From the NCBI RefSeq assembly GCF_035918015.1, contig NZ_CP109132.1, positions 868,001-932,000 of the forward strand: a stretch of 64,000 bases of DNA, written 5' to 3'. Within the stretch, counting starts at the first letter, position 1, and each line of letters starts with the position of its first letter. The stretch comes from Streptomyces sp. NBC_01754. Its GTDB lineage: Bacteria; Actinomycetota; Actinomycetes; Streptomycetales; Streptomycetaceae. This document shows positions 8,163-16,434 of this stretch, one piece after another. Both the position numbers and the translations under genes were made by a program. The notes below the pieces were generated by a model, which worked only from the letters and a program-made list of their open reading frames with translations, searched no databases and was not told where the DNA came from.

Positions 8163-8918
8163 TCAGGCCACTCCGGCGTTCAGGAAGATGCCGCCGTCGA
8201 TCACGAGGGTCTGCCCCGTGATCCAGTCGGACTGCCCGGAGGTGAGGAACGCCGCCGCGCCCCCGATGTCCTGCGGGACGCCCAGCCGGCCGAGCGGGTA
8301 GGCGGCGGCCGCCTCGGCCTCGCGGCCCTCGTACAGCGCCTCGGCGAACTTCGTCTTCACCACGGCCGGGGCGATCGCGTTGACCCGCACGACGGGCGCG
8401 AACTCGTGCGCCAGTTGCAGGGTCAGGTTGACCATGGCGGCCTTGCTCATGCCGTAGGCCCCGATGAAGGGGGAGGCCGAGACCCCGGCGACGGAGGCGA
8501 TGTTCACGATCGCCCCGCCGTTCTCCCGCTGCCATGCCTTCCACGTCTGCTGGGCGAATCCGAGCGCCGAGATCACGTTGGTCTCGTAGACCTTGCGGGC
8601 GACGCCCAGATCCAGCTCGGCCATCGGGCCGAACACCGGGTTCGTACCGGCGTTGTTGATCAGGAAGTCGACCCGGCCGAACACCTCCATGGCCCGCTCG
8701 ACGGCGGCCGCCTGGTGCGCCTCGTCGTGCGCCTTGCCCGCGATGCCGAGGGCCCGGTCGGCGCCGAGCCTCTCCACGGCCTCCTTGAGCGCGTCCTCGC
8801 CCCGGCCGGTGATGACGACCCGGTCTCCGCGGGCGACGAGCGCTTCCGCGATGCCGTAGCCGATGCCGCGGCTCGCCCCTGTGACGAGCGCGACCTTGCC
8901 GCTGTCCTGCACAGTCAT
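8163..8918 (-). CDS. SDR family oxidoreductase
   Basis: A 251-residue classical short-chain dehydrogenase/reductase. The cofactor motif TGASRGIG (residues 14-21), NNAG (about 88-91), the Ser of NIASVAGVSAS and the catalytic YGMSK are all present, and it ends DGGIFLNAG. Family length is normal. It lies 22 bp downstream of a second SDR gene and probably shares its transcript. Such pairs in actinobacteria act on 3-oxoacyl or 3-hydroxyacyl thioesters or alcohols; the substrate cannot be read from sequence. It is followed by a strong terminator. Confidence 0.88.
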   Translation of the reverse strand: MTVQDSGKVALVTGASRGIGYGIAEALVARGDRVVITGRGEDALKEAVERLGADRALGIAGKAHDEAHQAAAVERAMEVFGRVDFLINNAGTNPVFGPMAELDLGVARKVYETNVISALGFAQQTWKAWQRENGGAIVNIASVAGVSASPFIGAYGMSKAAMVNLTLQLAHEFAPVVRVNAIAPAVVKTKFAEALYEGREAEAAAAYPLGRLGVPQDIGGAAAFLTSGQSDWITGQTLVIDGGIFLNAGVA

Positions 8919-8940
8919 GATGTCCGTCGCCCTTTCCGGG

Positions 8941-9702
8941 TCAGTTGAGCGGTCCGCCGGCGACGTACATGACCTGGCCGGAGACGAAGCCCGCGTCGTC
9001 GCCGGTGAAGAAGGCGATGGCGTTGGCGATGTCCTCGGGGCGGCCGACCCGCCGCACCGGGATCTGGGTGGCGGCGGCGGCCTGGAACTCCTCGAAGCCC
9101 ATGCCGACGCGGGCCGCCGTCTGCGCGGTCATCTCGGTGACGACGAAGCCCGGGGCGACGGCGTTGGCGGTGACGCCGAACTTGCCGAGCTCCTTGGCCA
9201 GGGTCTTGGTGAAACCCTGCAGACCGGCCTTGACCGCGGCGTAGTTGGCCTGGCCGCGGTTACCGAGGGCGGAGGAGGAGGACAGCGAGACGATACGGCC
9301 GAACTCGGCCTCCACCATGTGTGACTGGACGGCCTTGGCCATCAGGAACGCGCCCTTGAGGTGCACGTTCATCACGAGGTCCCAGTCGTCCTCGCTCATC
9401 TTGAAGAGCAGGTTGTCGCGGAGCACACCCGCGTTGTTGACAAGGATCGTCGGAGCGCCGAGCTCGGCGGCGACGCGTGCGACGGCGGCCTCCACCTGGG
9501 CGCTGTCCGACACGTCGCAGCCGACGGCGAGGGCGGTGCCGCCCGCGGCGGTGATCTTCTCGACGGTGTCCTCGCAGGCCGCCTCGTCGAGGTCGAGTAC
9601 GGCGACGGCGCGGCCCTCGGCCGCCAGGCGTACGGCGGTGGCGGCGCCGATGCCCCGTGCCGCTCCCGTCACGATGGCGACACGCTGCTCGGTGGTGGAC
9701 AT
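8941..9702 (-). CDS. FabG-like 3-oxoacyl-ACP reductase (SDR)
   Basis: A 253-residue SDR, first gene of a two-gene operon. TGAARGIGAATA is the NADP(H) loop, NNAGVLRDNLLFKM is the FabG-type active-site surround, and YAAVKAGLQGF carries the catalytic Tyr-Lys. It ends GQVMYVAGGPLN. FabG enzymes reduce beta-ketoacyl thioesters; this paralogue lies outside a fatty-acid synthase cluster, so a role in acyl-CoA turnover or special lipids is equally possible. The ATG at 9700-9702 follows an AGGAGAA sequence. A dyad 58 bp upstream is a likely operator. Confidence 0.88.
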   Translation of the reverse strand: MSTTEQRVAIVTGAARGIGAATAVRLAAEGRAVAVLDLDEAACEDTVEKITAAGGTALAVGCDVSDSAQVEAAVARVAAELGAPTILVNNAGVLRDNLLFKMSEDDWDLVMNVHLKGAFLMAKAVQSHMVEAEFGRIVSLSSSSALGNRGQANYAAVKAGLQGFTKTLAKELGKFGVTANAVAPGFVVTEMTAQTAARVGMGFEEFQAAAATQIPVRRVGRPEDIANAIAFFTGDDAGFVSGQVMYVAGGPLN

Positions 9703-9759
9703 GCTTGGTTCTCCTCGCCCTTGGATCGCGGCTCAGCGGACGTCAGGAAGTTCCCGATG

Positions 9760-9777
9760 ACTGAGCAACCGCTTAGT
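9760..9777. promoter_or_regulatory. Putative operator of the SDR operon
   Basis: ACTGAGC (9760-9766) and GCTTAGT (9771-9777) form an inverted repeat with one mismatch and a 4-bp spacer, 58 bp before the start of the FabG-like gene. The size and symmetry suit a TetR-type repressor of lipid genes. No regulator gene is adjacent. Confidence 0.45.
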
Positions 9778-9904
9778 ACCTTCAGCAGACGAGACGCTAG
9801 AAGCCTTGGCATCCGGTGTCAACGGCGCGGCGGAGCAGGGGCGCATGTCACACCCGGTGGCGCCGCTGCCGCGCACCGCACCGGCGGCGCCACCGGGCCC
9901 CGGG

Positions 9905-10288
9905 TCAGCGCACCAGCAGCTCGAGCAGGTGCTCGAGCTCGGCCTCCGGGTCCCCCGTGAGGCCACTGTGCACGGCACCGGGCTGGACGACCGTGGAACG
10001 CGGAGCGATCAGCCAGCGGAACCGCCTCCCCGCGTCGTCACCGGCCGCCTGACCGGCGGCCTCGCCACCGCGGCAGACGGCCTCGACCCCGCGCAGAGCG
10101 GCCTGCACGCCGACCACGTCGGCAGTCGGGTCGAGCACCAGGAGCTTGCGCTCGTCCAGGTGGGTCCGCGCCGCGACGAAGGACCTGGCACGGCAGTAGA
10201 CGAGCACTCCGGCGTTGAAGCACTCGCCGCGCTCGACCCGGGGTACGACCCGCAGCACCGCGTACTCGAAGACGTCGCGATCGCTCAT
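9905..10288 (-). CDS. DUF3037 family protein
   Basis: A 127-residue protein beginning MSDRDVFEYAVLRVVPRVERGE, then CFNAGVLVYCRARSFV, the typical DUF3037 N-terminus. The middle has LLVLDPTADVVGVQAAL and FRWLIAPRSTVVQPGAVHSG. The function of this family is unknown; members are usually encoded next to a HipA-like kinase. Its ATG overlaps the stop of that kinase gene by 4 bases (ATGA), so translation is probably coupled. Confidence 0.82.
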   Translation of the reverse strand: MSDRDVFEYAVLRVVPRVERGECFNAGVLVYCRARSFVAARTHLDERKLLVLDPTADVVGVQAALRGVEAVCRGGEAAGQAAGDDAGRRFRWLIAPRSTVVQPGAVHSGLTGDPEAELEHLLELLVR

Positions 10289-11169
10289 CGGCCGCCGTCC
10301 TTGCCCGTGTGCGCGGCGTCCGCACGCGCGGCGCGGTCCTCCTTGGTGGGGTGGGGCCACGGTGTGAGGTGCTCGGTGAGCCAGCCCGGGGCCTGGGAGG
10401 GCCGTGTCTTCGCGGGCGTCTCCCGCTCGATCCGCTCGTGGATGCTTCCGGCTCGCGCCAGCAGCGGCTCGACGTAAGCCCGGCGCAGCTCGTCCGTCGA
10501 GTCGAAGCCCGGCTCGCCCTCCAGCCACGCGTCCGGGACCTCGGCCGTCACCTCGGTGAGCAGTTCCTCGGTGACGAGCGGGGCGAGCTCGGCCGCGGCG
10601 GCCTCGATGTCGGGTCCGAACGGCGCGAGGACGTGATCGGAGGCGTTGTACGGCTTGGCGGCGGAGGCTTGGGCGCCCGGCCAGTTGTGGTGCCAGATCA
10701 TGGTGGCCCCGTGGTCGATCAGCCACGGGTCACCGTGCCAGACCAGCATGTTGGGATTGCGCCACGACCGGTCCACGTTGTTGATCAGGGCGTCGAACCA
10801 GACGACCCTCCCGGCCTCCTGCGGGCCGACCTCGTAGGCGAGCGGGTCGAAGCCGAGCGAACCGGGCAGGTAGTCCATCCCCAGGTTCAGCCCCGCGCTC
10901 GCCTTCAGCAGCTCCTGGACCTCCTGGTCCGGTTCGGCGCGGCCGATGACGGGGTCGAGCCGGATGGTCACCAGCTCGGGGACCCGCAGCCCCAGCCTCC
11001 TGGCGAGCTGCCCGCAGATGACCTCCGCGACCAGGGTCTTCCGCCCCTGTCCCGCTCCGGTGAACTTCATGACATACGTGCCCAGGTCGTCGGCCTCGAC
11101 GATCCCCGGGAGCGAGCCACCCTCACGCAAGGGCGTGACATAGCGGGTCGCTACGACCTCTTCCAGCAC
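10285..11169 (-). CDS. HipA-like kinase family protein
   Basis: A 294-residue single-domain protein with the HipA/PI3-4-kinase-like fold. The ATP-binding Lys is in YVMKFTGAGQGRK (K35). The catalytic loop is NNVDRSWRNPN (D133, N138/N140), and the metal-binding DFG counterpart is LIDHGATM (D152). The N-terminal HipA domain and a HipB antitoxin are absent, so this is the shorter HipA-related family rather than a classic toxin. HipA proteins phosphorylate protein targets; the target here is unknown. It forms a translationally coupled pair with DUF3037. The ATG start at 11167-11169 lies 22 bp from the end of an integrase remnant. Confidence 0.8.
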   Translation of the reverse strand: MLEEVVATRYVTPLREGGSLPGIVEADDLGTYVMKFTGAGQGRKTLVAEVICGQLARRLGLRVPELVTIRLDPVIGRAEPDQEVQELLKASAGLNLGMDYLPGSLGFDPLAYEVGPQEAGRVVWFDALINNVDRSWRNPNMLVWHGDPWLIDHGATMIWHHNWPGAQASAAKPYNASDHVLAPFGPDIEAAAAELAPLVTEELLTEVTAEVPDAWLEGEPGFDSTDELRRAYVEPLLARAGSIHERIERETPAKTRPSQAPGWLTEHLTPWPHPTKEDRAARADAAHTGKDGGR

Positions 11170-11190
11170 TTTTCCAGGCCACCCATCACT

Positions 11191-11424
11191 TCAGCCTTGC
11201 AATCCACGAAACACCTCCGGTGAGGCGCCGTAGCGGGAGTCTCCCACCGACGACCCCGGGGAGATTCCGGGGAGTGGCGACCGGCCTGCCGGCCCACGCT
11301 CCCCGAGCCGTCCGCCATGGGTTCCGCGCCCCTTGCCGCCGCCCTCCGGCATGAAGTGAGCATAGTAACCGAGGGTGATCGCCGGCGAGGAGCGTCCAGG
11401 CCACCGCGCCAGGGTGGCGACGGA
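11191..11424 (-). pseudogene. C-terminal remnant of a tyrosine recombinase (integrase)
   Basis: The frame reads SVATLARWPGRSSPAITLGYY, followed by AHFMPEGGGKGR and LGERG. This is the C-terminal box of actinomycete phage or ICE integrases. The catalytic Tyr is retained in LGYYAH, but the usual LGH before SSPAITLG reads PGR, so the conserved catalytic His is lost. Nothing of the N-terminal or Arg-containing part is present; the frame upstream (to 11508) is unrelated. It is a relic of an integrated element, beside the HipA-like gene. No tRNA or att repeat was found here. Confidence 0.6.
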
Positions 11425-11595
11425 CCCTCGGCCTGGCGTCCAGTGGTGGCATCTCGGCAAATGCACTCGTACGGGGCATGGATACGGCCACAGCCCCCAC
11501 TCGGTCACGGTGAGACTAGGGTCGGTTGCTCCAAGTGACTACTGGCGGGCCTCCGGCACGTGGCCGGCTGCTCGCAAGGCAGGTGGGGAGTGTCC

Positions 11596-13173
11596 GTGGC
11601 CTGGGAGACGTCCAGCAATCGCCAGAAGGTCGAGGTCGTCGTCATCGGGGCGGGCCTCTCGGGAGTGGCCGCCGCGATCACGCTGCGCCGGGCCGGCGTC
11701 GAAGGCGTCGTGGTGCTGGAGAAGTCCGGTCGGCTGGGCGGGACCTGGCGCGACAGCACCTATCCCGGATGCGGATGCGACGTACCGTCGATGCTGTACG
11801 AGTACTCCTTCGCACCCCACCCCTGGAGCCGGTCCTTCGCCGGCCGCTCCGAGATCCTCGACTACCTGGAGCGCACCGCGGCCCTGCACGGCGCGGACGA
11901 GGCGATCCGCTACGGCACCGAGGTGCTGAGCGCCCGCTGGGAGCCGAACACCCACCGCTGGCGTGTGGAGACCACGGCCGGCACGTACACCGCCCGGGCC
12001 GTGATCGCCGCCACCGGCCCCTGGCACCGGCCCCGCGTCCCCGACGTCCCGGGCCTCGACGCCTTTCCGGGCACGTCCTTCCACTCCGCCCGCTGGAACC
12101 ACGACGCCGACCTGACCGGACGCCGGGTCGCGGTGGTGGGTACGGGAGCGTCCACCGTCCAGTTCCTGCCCGAGATCCAGCCGGTGGCCGCACACCTCGA
12201 CGTCTTCCAGAGCACACCCCCATGGGTGCTTCCGAGGCCCGACTACCCGCTCTCCCCCGGCCTCCACCGCTTCCTCGGACGCCGTCCGGCGGCACGCCGC
12301 GCACTGCGCGCCCTGCACCACTGGACCCAGGAGGCCATCGGCGTACCCCTGCGCCATCCCCGCCTCCTGCGGCCCCTGGAGACGGCGGCCCGCCTTCACC
12401 TGCGCGCTTCGGTACCGGACAGGGACCTGCGCCGGGCGCTGACTCCCGACCACCGGCTCGGGGGCCGCCGCCTGATCACCTCGGACACCTACTACCCCGC
12501 CCTCACCCGGCCCAACGTGCGGCTGCACGCCACCCGTGTCACCGCCGTCGAGGGCTCCCACGTCGTCGGAGCCGACGGCACCCGAGCCCACGCAGACGTC
12601 ATCGTCCTCGCCACCGGCTACCACGTCGGCGAGATCCCCCTGGCGCAGCGGCTGCACGGTACCGACGGCATCCCGCTGGCCACCACCTGGGCCGGCGACC
12701 GCCGCGCCTATCTGGGTACCAACGTCAGCGGATATCCCAACCTCTTCCTCCTCGTCGGGCCGAACCTGCTGACAGGTACCACCGCCGTCCCCACCGTCCT
12801 GGAGGCACAGCTGCGCTACGTCACCGCTGCCCTCACCCACCTGCGCACGAGCGGGTACGCCGCACTCGACGTCAAGCCCGCAGCGGAAGAGGCCCATCAG
12901 GAGGCCCTGCGCGAGGCGCTGCGCACCACCGTCTACAACTCCGGCGGCGCGTCCGGGTACTACTTCGGCCTGCCGGGCGTGAACACCTTCAGCTGGCCCT
13001 GGTCGACCGCCAGGCTCGTGAAGCGTCTGGACGCCTTCACACCCGACGCCTACACCTGGACGCTGCCGGGACGCCTGCCGGCCCAGACCCGCAACGCCCG
13101 GCACAGTCTGCTCGGCGACACGGCGCACGAGGCGCGTCCGGGAACCGACAGCGGATCCGGCGCGGAGAAGTGA
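11596..13173 (+). CDS. Flavin-containing (Baeyer-Villiger-type) monooxygenase
   Basis: About 525 residues. The N-terminal FAD motif is VVVIGAGLSGVAAAITL, followed by GRLGGTWRDSTYPGCGCDVPS, typical of class B monooxygenases. The Baeyer-Villiger fingerprint FxGxxxHxxxW is exact in FPGTSFHSARW. The NADPH loop VAVVGTGAST follows it. VLATGYHV and LGTNVSGYPNLF are the C-terminal FAD contacts. It would insert one oxygen into a ketone or hydroxylate a substrate using NADPH and O2. The GTG at 11596 is preferred because GGTGGGGA lies about 6 bases upstream; GTG 11590 and an ATG-like start at 11560 are alternatives. It is a stand-alone gene with no neighbours to suggest a substrate. Confidence 0.88.
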   Translation: MAWETSSNRQKVEVVVIGAGLSGVAAAITLRRAGVEGVVVLEKSGRLGGTWRDSTYPGCGCDVPSMLYEYSFAPHPWSRSFAGRSEILDYLERTAALHGADEAIRYGTEVLSARWEPNTHRWRVETTAGTYTARAVIAATGPWHRPRVPDVPGLDAFPGTSFHSARWNHDADLTGRRVAVVGTGASTVQFLPEIQPVAAHLDVFQSTPPWVLPRPDYPLSPGLHRFLGRRPAARRALRALHHWTQEAIGVPLRHPRLLRPLETAARLHLRASVPDRDLRRALTPDHRLGGRRLITSDTYYPALTRPNVRLHATRVTAVEGSHVVGADGTRAHADVIVLATGYHVGEIPLAQRLHGTDGIPLATTWAGDRRAYLGTNVSGYPNLFLLVGPNLLTGTTAVPTVLEAQLRYVTAALTHLRTSGYAALDVKPAAEEAHQEALREALRTTVYNSGGASGYYFGLPGVNTFSWPWSTARLVKRLDAFTPDAYTWTLPGRLPAQTRNARHSLLGDTAHEARPGTDSGSGAEK

Positions 13174-13992
13174 CGCGAGAGGCGACCTGTGCGCTACCGC
13201 GGACACCGAGTGCGCCACCGAGCACCCACCCACAACAGTGTGCATCCACACGACTGCATGAAGTGACCGCAGGAGGGGATGCTGGTGACGGCGCCCCCAC
13301 ACCCCGACCCCCGGTCGCCCGACCCGCCTCCCCGGTGAACCGCCCGCGCCGGTACGCGTGGCGGGAGTCGGCACTCCGCCAGACCGACCGGAACGTCCCC
13401 ACCGCCCTGATGGCCCAGGGACGGCGGCACCCCGGCGCAGGCGCTCCACGACGCCGTCGCGCTGCGCGACGGCGTCCTGTGCCACTTCCTCGAACTCGGC
13501 GGGGAGAGTCCGGGGGCACGCGAGCCGCCCGCTCCGCCGACACCTGGACGATCTCGCCCACGGCATCCGCGGCACCATCGACTGGGCACTGGAGGTCCCC
13601 CGACACCTCGACGCCGACAGCCACGGCGGCACCGCCCGGTCCCCCGCCGGCGGACCGCGCTCCGCCTGGTGCGAGACGCCGCTCACCGGCGGACGGGCTC
13701 CCCGGTGTCCGCCCACCATCGCCTGGTGGTAGCAGGGCCACCCCTAGGAATCAGGCACCCGCGCGGCGCCAGGCCCCACGGCGGGCCCGTCTCAGTACCG
13801 CCATGGCCTCCCCACTGCCGCGGACCGGCCGGGGCCCTCGATACCTTCCTGAACGCCTCCCTTGACACCCCCTTCGCCGGGTGGAGCGGCGGAATCCGGC
13901 AGCCCCCGCGGCCCATCCGGATCGACGTGACACGGCCACGGCAGAACGGCGACACCCGAGGGGACGACTGTCACCGATGGCGGCATAAGGGC
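13174..13992. other. Non-coding or degenerate stretch with gene-like remnants
   Basis: This is an 819-bp gap. A good ribosome site (AGGAGGGG near 13271-13278) precedes ATG/GTG codons, but that frame stops after 19 codons (MLVTAPPHPDPRSPDPPPR). Further on, one frame reads GGTPAQALHDAVALRDGVL and CHFLELGG. Another frame takes over with RRHLDDLAHGIRGTIDWALE. These look like pieces of one small protein broken by frameshifts, but no family is recognised. The last part (13740-13990) holds only the upstream region of the phosphatase gene. Confidence 0.35.
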
Positions 13993-15090
13993 ATGATGTC
14001 CCCTATGTCTTGGCGGCGCGGCGTAGAGGTGATCCCATGGGCAGTCATCGTGATTGCCGTGGTCATCGACCTCGCGACACCGACGGACATCAGCAGCGCC
14101 CCCCTGCTGGCGGCCGCGCCGGTAACGGCGGCACCGCTCAGCCGCACCCGCACCATCATCGGTGTCGGCCTGGTGGCGATGATCGTCCACGCCTTCCTCG
14201 CCGCCATCGACCACACGTTCGGCTGGCAGCTCGGGATCGCCAATCAGCTGACACTCGCCGCCGTGACCGTGCTGGCCGTGGGTCTGCACCGCATGCTGCG
14301 CCACCGTGAGGAAGGCGCCCGGCGGGCCCAGCGCGTCGCCGAGGTCGCCCAGAAGGCCGTCCTGCCCGCCCCTCCGCCCCGCATCGGCGCGCTGGAGATC
14401 GCCGCCTCGTACATCGCGGCCGAGGACGAAGCCCTCATCGGCGGCGATTTCTACGCCGTTCGGGACACGGCCCGCGGCACGCGCGCCATGATCGGCGACG
14501 TGCGGGGCAAGGGGATGGCGGCGGTCCAGGCCGCTTCCGTGATGGTGGGCGCCTTCCACTCCTACGCCGACTACGCCGAGGACATGACGCAGCTGGCCGG
14601 CTGGCTCGACCGCCACCTGGAACGCGAAGGCGAGCGCCGGGCCGGTCTGGAGCAGGCCGAAGGCTTCACCACCGCGCTCCTGGTGGAGTTCGACCCCGGG
14701 TCACAGACCGTGGCCCTGCTCAACCGGGGGCATCCCGCGCCGCTGCTCCTGGACCACACGGGGCGTGTACGACCGCTCGACCCCTCCCAGGAGGCGCCAC
14801 CCCTGGGGATGACGACCCTCGGTGTCGTGCCCGCACCCATCGACCGCTTCAGCTTCCCGCCCGGCTCGACGTTGCTGTGCATCACCGACGGAGTCACCGA
14901 GGCCCGGAACCCCGCAGGGCGCTTCTACCAGCCGGAACAGAGACTCGCGCTGCTCACCCGCCGCCCTCTCGACCCGGCACAGCTGCTGCGGGACCTGGCG
15001 GAGGACGTGGAGCGGCACAGCCACGGCCGCCCCAGGGACGACCAGGGCATTCTCGCGGTCACCCATGTGAAACCGTCCCCCGAGGCGTGA
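13993..15090 (+). CDS. Membrane-anchored PP2C (SpoIIE-type) protein phosphatase
   Basis: About 365 residues. The N-terminal 90 residues hold three hydrophobic segments (IPWAVIVIAVVIDLA, the SAPLLAAAPVTA region, GVGLVAMIVHAFLAA). A short coiled linker with RAQRVAEVAQKAVLP follows. The C-terminal PPM/SpoIIE domain (about 130-360) has the metal-binding Asp motifs: EALIGGDFYAV, MIGDVRGKGM, LLCITDGVTEARN and GRPRDDQGILAV. It would dephosphorylate Ser/Thr of a partner, typically an anti-sigma antagonist. No anti-sigma partner lies nearby. The exact start among ATG 13993, 13996 and 14005 is uncertain; AAGGG lies just upstream. Confidence 0.85.
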   Translation: MMSPMSWRRGVEVIPWAVIVIAVVIDLATPTDISSAPLLAAAPVTAAPLSRTRTIIGVGLVAMIVHAFLAAIDHTFGWQLGIANQLTLAAVTVLAVGLHRMLRHREEGARRAQRVAEVAQKAVLPAPPPRIGALEIAASYIAAEDEALIGGDFYAVRDTARGTRAMIGDVRGKGMAAVQAASVMVGAFHSYADYAEDMTQLAGWLDRHLEREGERRAGLEQAEGFTTALLVEFDPGSQTVALLNRGHPAPLLLDHTGRVRPLDPSQEAPPLGMTTLGVVPAPIDRFSFPPGSTLLCITDGVTEARNPAGRFYQPEQRLALLTRRPLDPAQLLRDLAEDVERHSHGRPRDDQGILAVTHVKPSPEA

Positions 15091-15391
15091 CGCGAACTCG
15101 TCCGCCCCGGTGTCCCGGCCGGCCTCCGAGGCACGGCGGGCACTCCCTCCGGACAGTGCGCGGCCCCTCTCGCTCGGCTCCTCGGCCGGGCCCGTGACCG
15201 CCGCCCTGCTGGACTTCCGCCCGGCACGGCATCACCGCCGGCATCGAACCGCTCCCCTCCGCGCGGGAGGACGGCACTCTCCACCGCCTCGGCACGACGA
15301 GGCCCACCCGCCGCCGTGCACGACCCGGTCCGGCCCGGACTCACCACCGCGGCCGAGGACGCACCCGCAACACCCTGCCCCGGCTCACTTC
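15091..15391. other. Intergenic region, nothing recognised
   Basis: A 301-bp spacer between the convergent phosphatase and LysR genes. No intact ORF with a family match, RNA or clear hairpin is visible. It may include terminators for both genes. Confidence 0.4.
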
Positions 15392-16360
15392 TCAGCCCGT
15401 CGCCTCATGGAAGTCCCCCGAACTCCCCTCCCCCGCCTGAGCGCCCGCCGGATCCGGACCGGGCAACTTCCGGCCCGCGGCGCGCAAGGCTTCGACCGCC
15501 GCCCGGATCGAGGGCCGCCGGTCCGCGTCCGTACGCCACACCGCGTGGACGTGGCGGCGCATCGTCTGCCGCACCGGCACCAGCCGCACGCCCTCCGGCA
15601 CCGGCCCGCGCCCCAGCCGTGGTGCGACGCAGACACCGAAACCGGCCGCGATGAGGGCGAGTTGGGTGTGATGCTCACCCGCGAGATGGGCGATGCGCGG
15701 CTCGATGCCCTTGGAACGCAGGGTGAACATCAGCCAGTCGTGGCAGAACTCCCCCTCCGGCCACGACACCCAGTCGTCGTCGGCGAAGTCCTCCAGCCCG
15801 ACCTCCGCCCGGTCCGCGAGCGGATGGCTGACGGGCATGGCGATGTCCGGTGCGTCGTCCAGGAGTTCCGCCTTGGCCAGCCCCCCGGGGACCGGCAGCC
15901 GCTTGTTGCTCCAGTCGAGCACCACCGCGAGGTCGACGTCCCCTCTGAGCACCGCGCGGGTCCCGGCCTCCGGCTCCAGCTCGGTCGTTCGCAGCCTGAG
16001 CTCGGGATGGTCGGCGCGGAGTGTGGTGAGAGCCGCCGGGAACAACCCGCGGGCGGCCGTCGGAAAGGCCGCCAGCCTGACCTCACCCACCACCTCGCCC
16101 CGCTGCGCCTCGATGTCCGACTGGGCCAGCTCCACCTGGGAGAGGATCCTGGCGGCGTGGTCGGCGAGCAGCCGGCCGGCATCGGTGAGGCGGACGCCCC
16201 GGCCGTTCCTGGCGAGCAGCCGCTGACCCACCTCGCGCTCCAGCTTGGACATCTGCTGGGAGACCGCCGAGGTGGTGACGTGCAGCCCGTCGGCGGCGCC
16301 GCTCACCGAACCGTGCCGGGCGAGGGCGTCCAGCGTACGCAGGCGCTCCAGGTTCAACAT
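15392..16360 (-). CDS. LysR-type transcriptional regulator
   Basis: About 322 residues. The N-terminal winged helix (1-60) reads MLNLERLRTLDALARHGSVSGAA, with TTSAVSQQMSKLEREVG as recognition helix. The effector-binding domain follows (about 90-295). The ATG at 16358-16360 is preferred: TAGCAT lies 7 bp upstream, suiting a leaderless transcript. It is divergent from an EamA-type exporter, so it probably controls that gene in response to a small molecule. The long C-terminal tail is Gly/Ala-rich. Confidence 0.87.
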   Translation of the reverse strand: MLNLERLRTLDALARHGSVSGAADGLHVTTSAVSQQMSKLEREVGQRLLARNGRGVRLTDAGRLLADHAARILSQVELAQSDIEAQRGEVVGEVRLAAFPTAARGLFPAALTTLRADHPELRLRTTELEPEAGTRAVLRGDVDLAVVLDWSNKRLPVPGGLAKAELLDDAPDIAMPVSHPLADRAEVGLEDFADDDWVSWPEGEFCHDWLMFTLRSKGIEPRIAHLAGEHHTQLALIAAGFGVCVAPRLGRGPVPEGVRLVPVRQTMRRHVHAVWRTDADRRPSIRAAVEALRAAGRKLPGPDPAGAQAGEGSSGDFHEATG

Positions 16361-16392
16361 GTAAGCGATGCTACACACTCACACCAACGAAG

Positions 16393-16411
16393 TCTCGCTT
16401 GTTCTACGAGA
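16393..16411. promoter_or_regulatory. Dyad in LysR/EamA divergent promoter
   Basis: TCTCG (16393-16397) and CGAGA (16407-16411) make a perfect 5-bp dyad with a 9-bp centre, containing the T-N11-A core of LysR binding boxes. It lies between the two divergent starts, where an autoregulatory site is expected. Confidence 0.4.
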
Positions 16412-16434
16412 ACACGCCCGTCATCGTTGGCCTC

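Noticed and set aside
11539..13719. Minus-strand ORF of 726 codons opposite the monooxygenase
   Set aside because: Shadow of a gene with exact FAD, NADPH and Baeyer-Villiger motifs.
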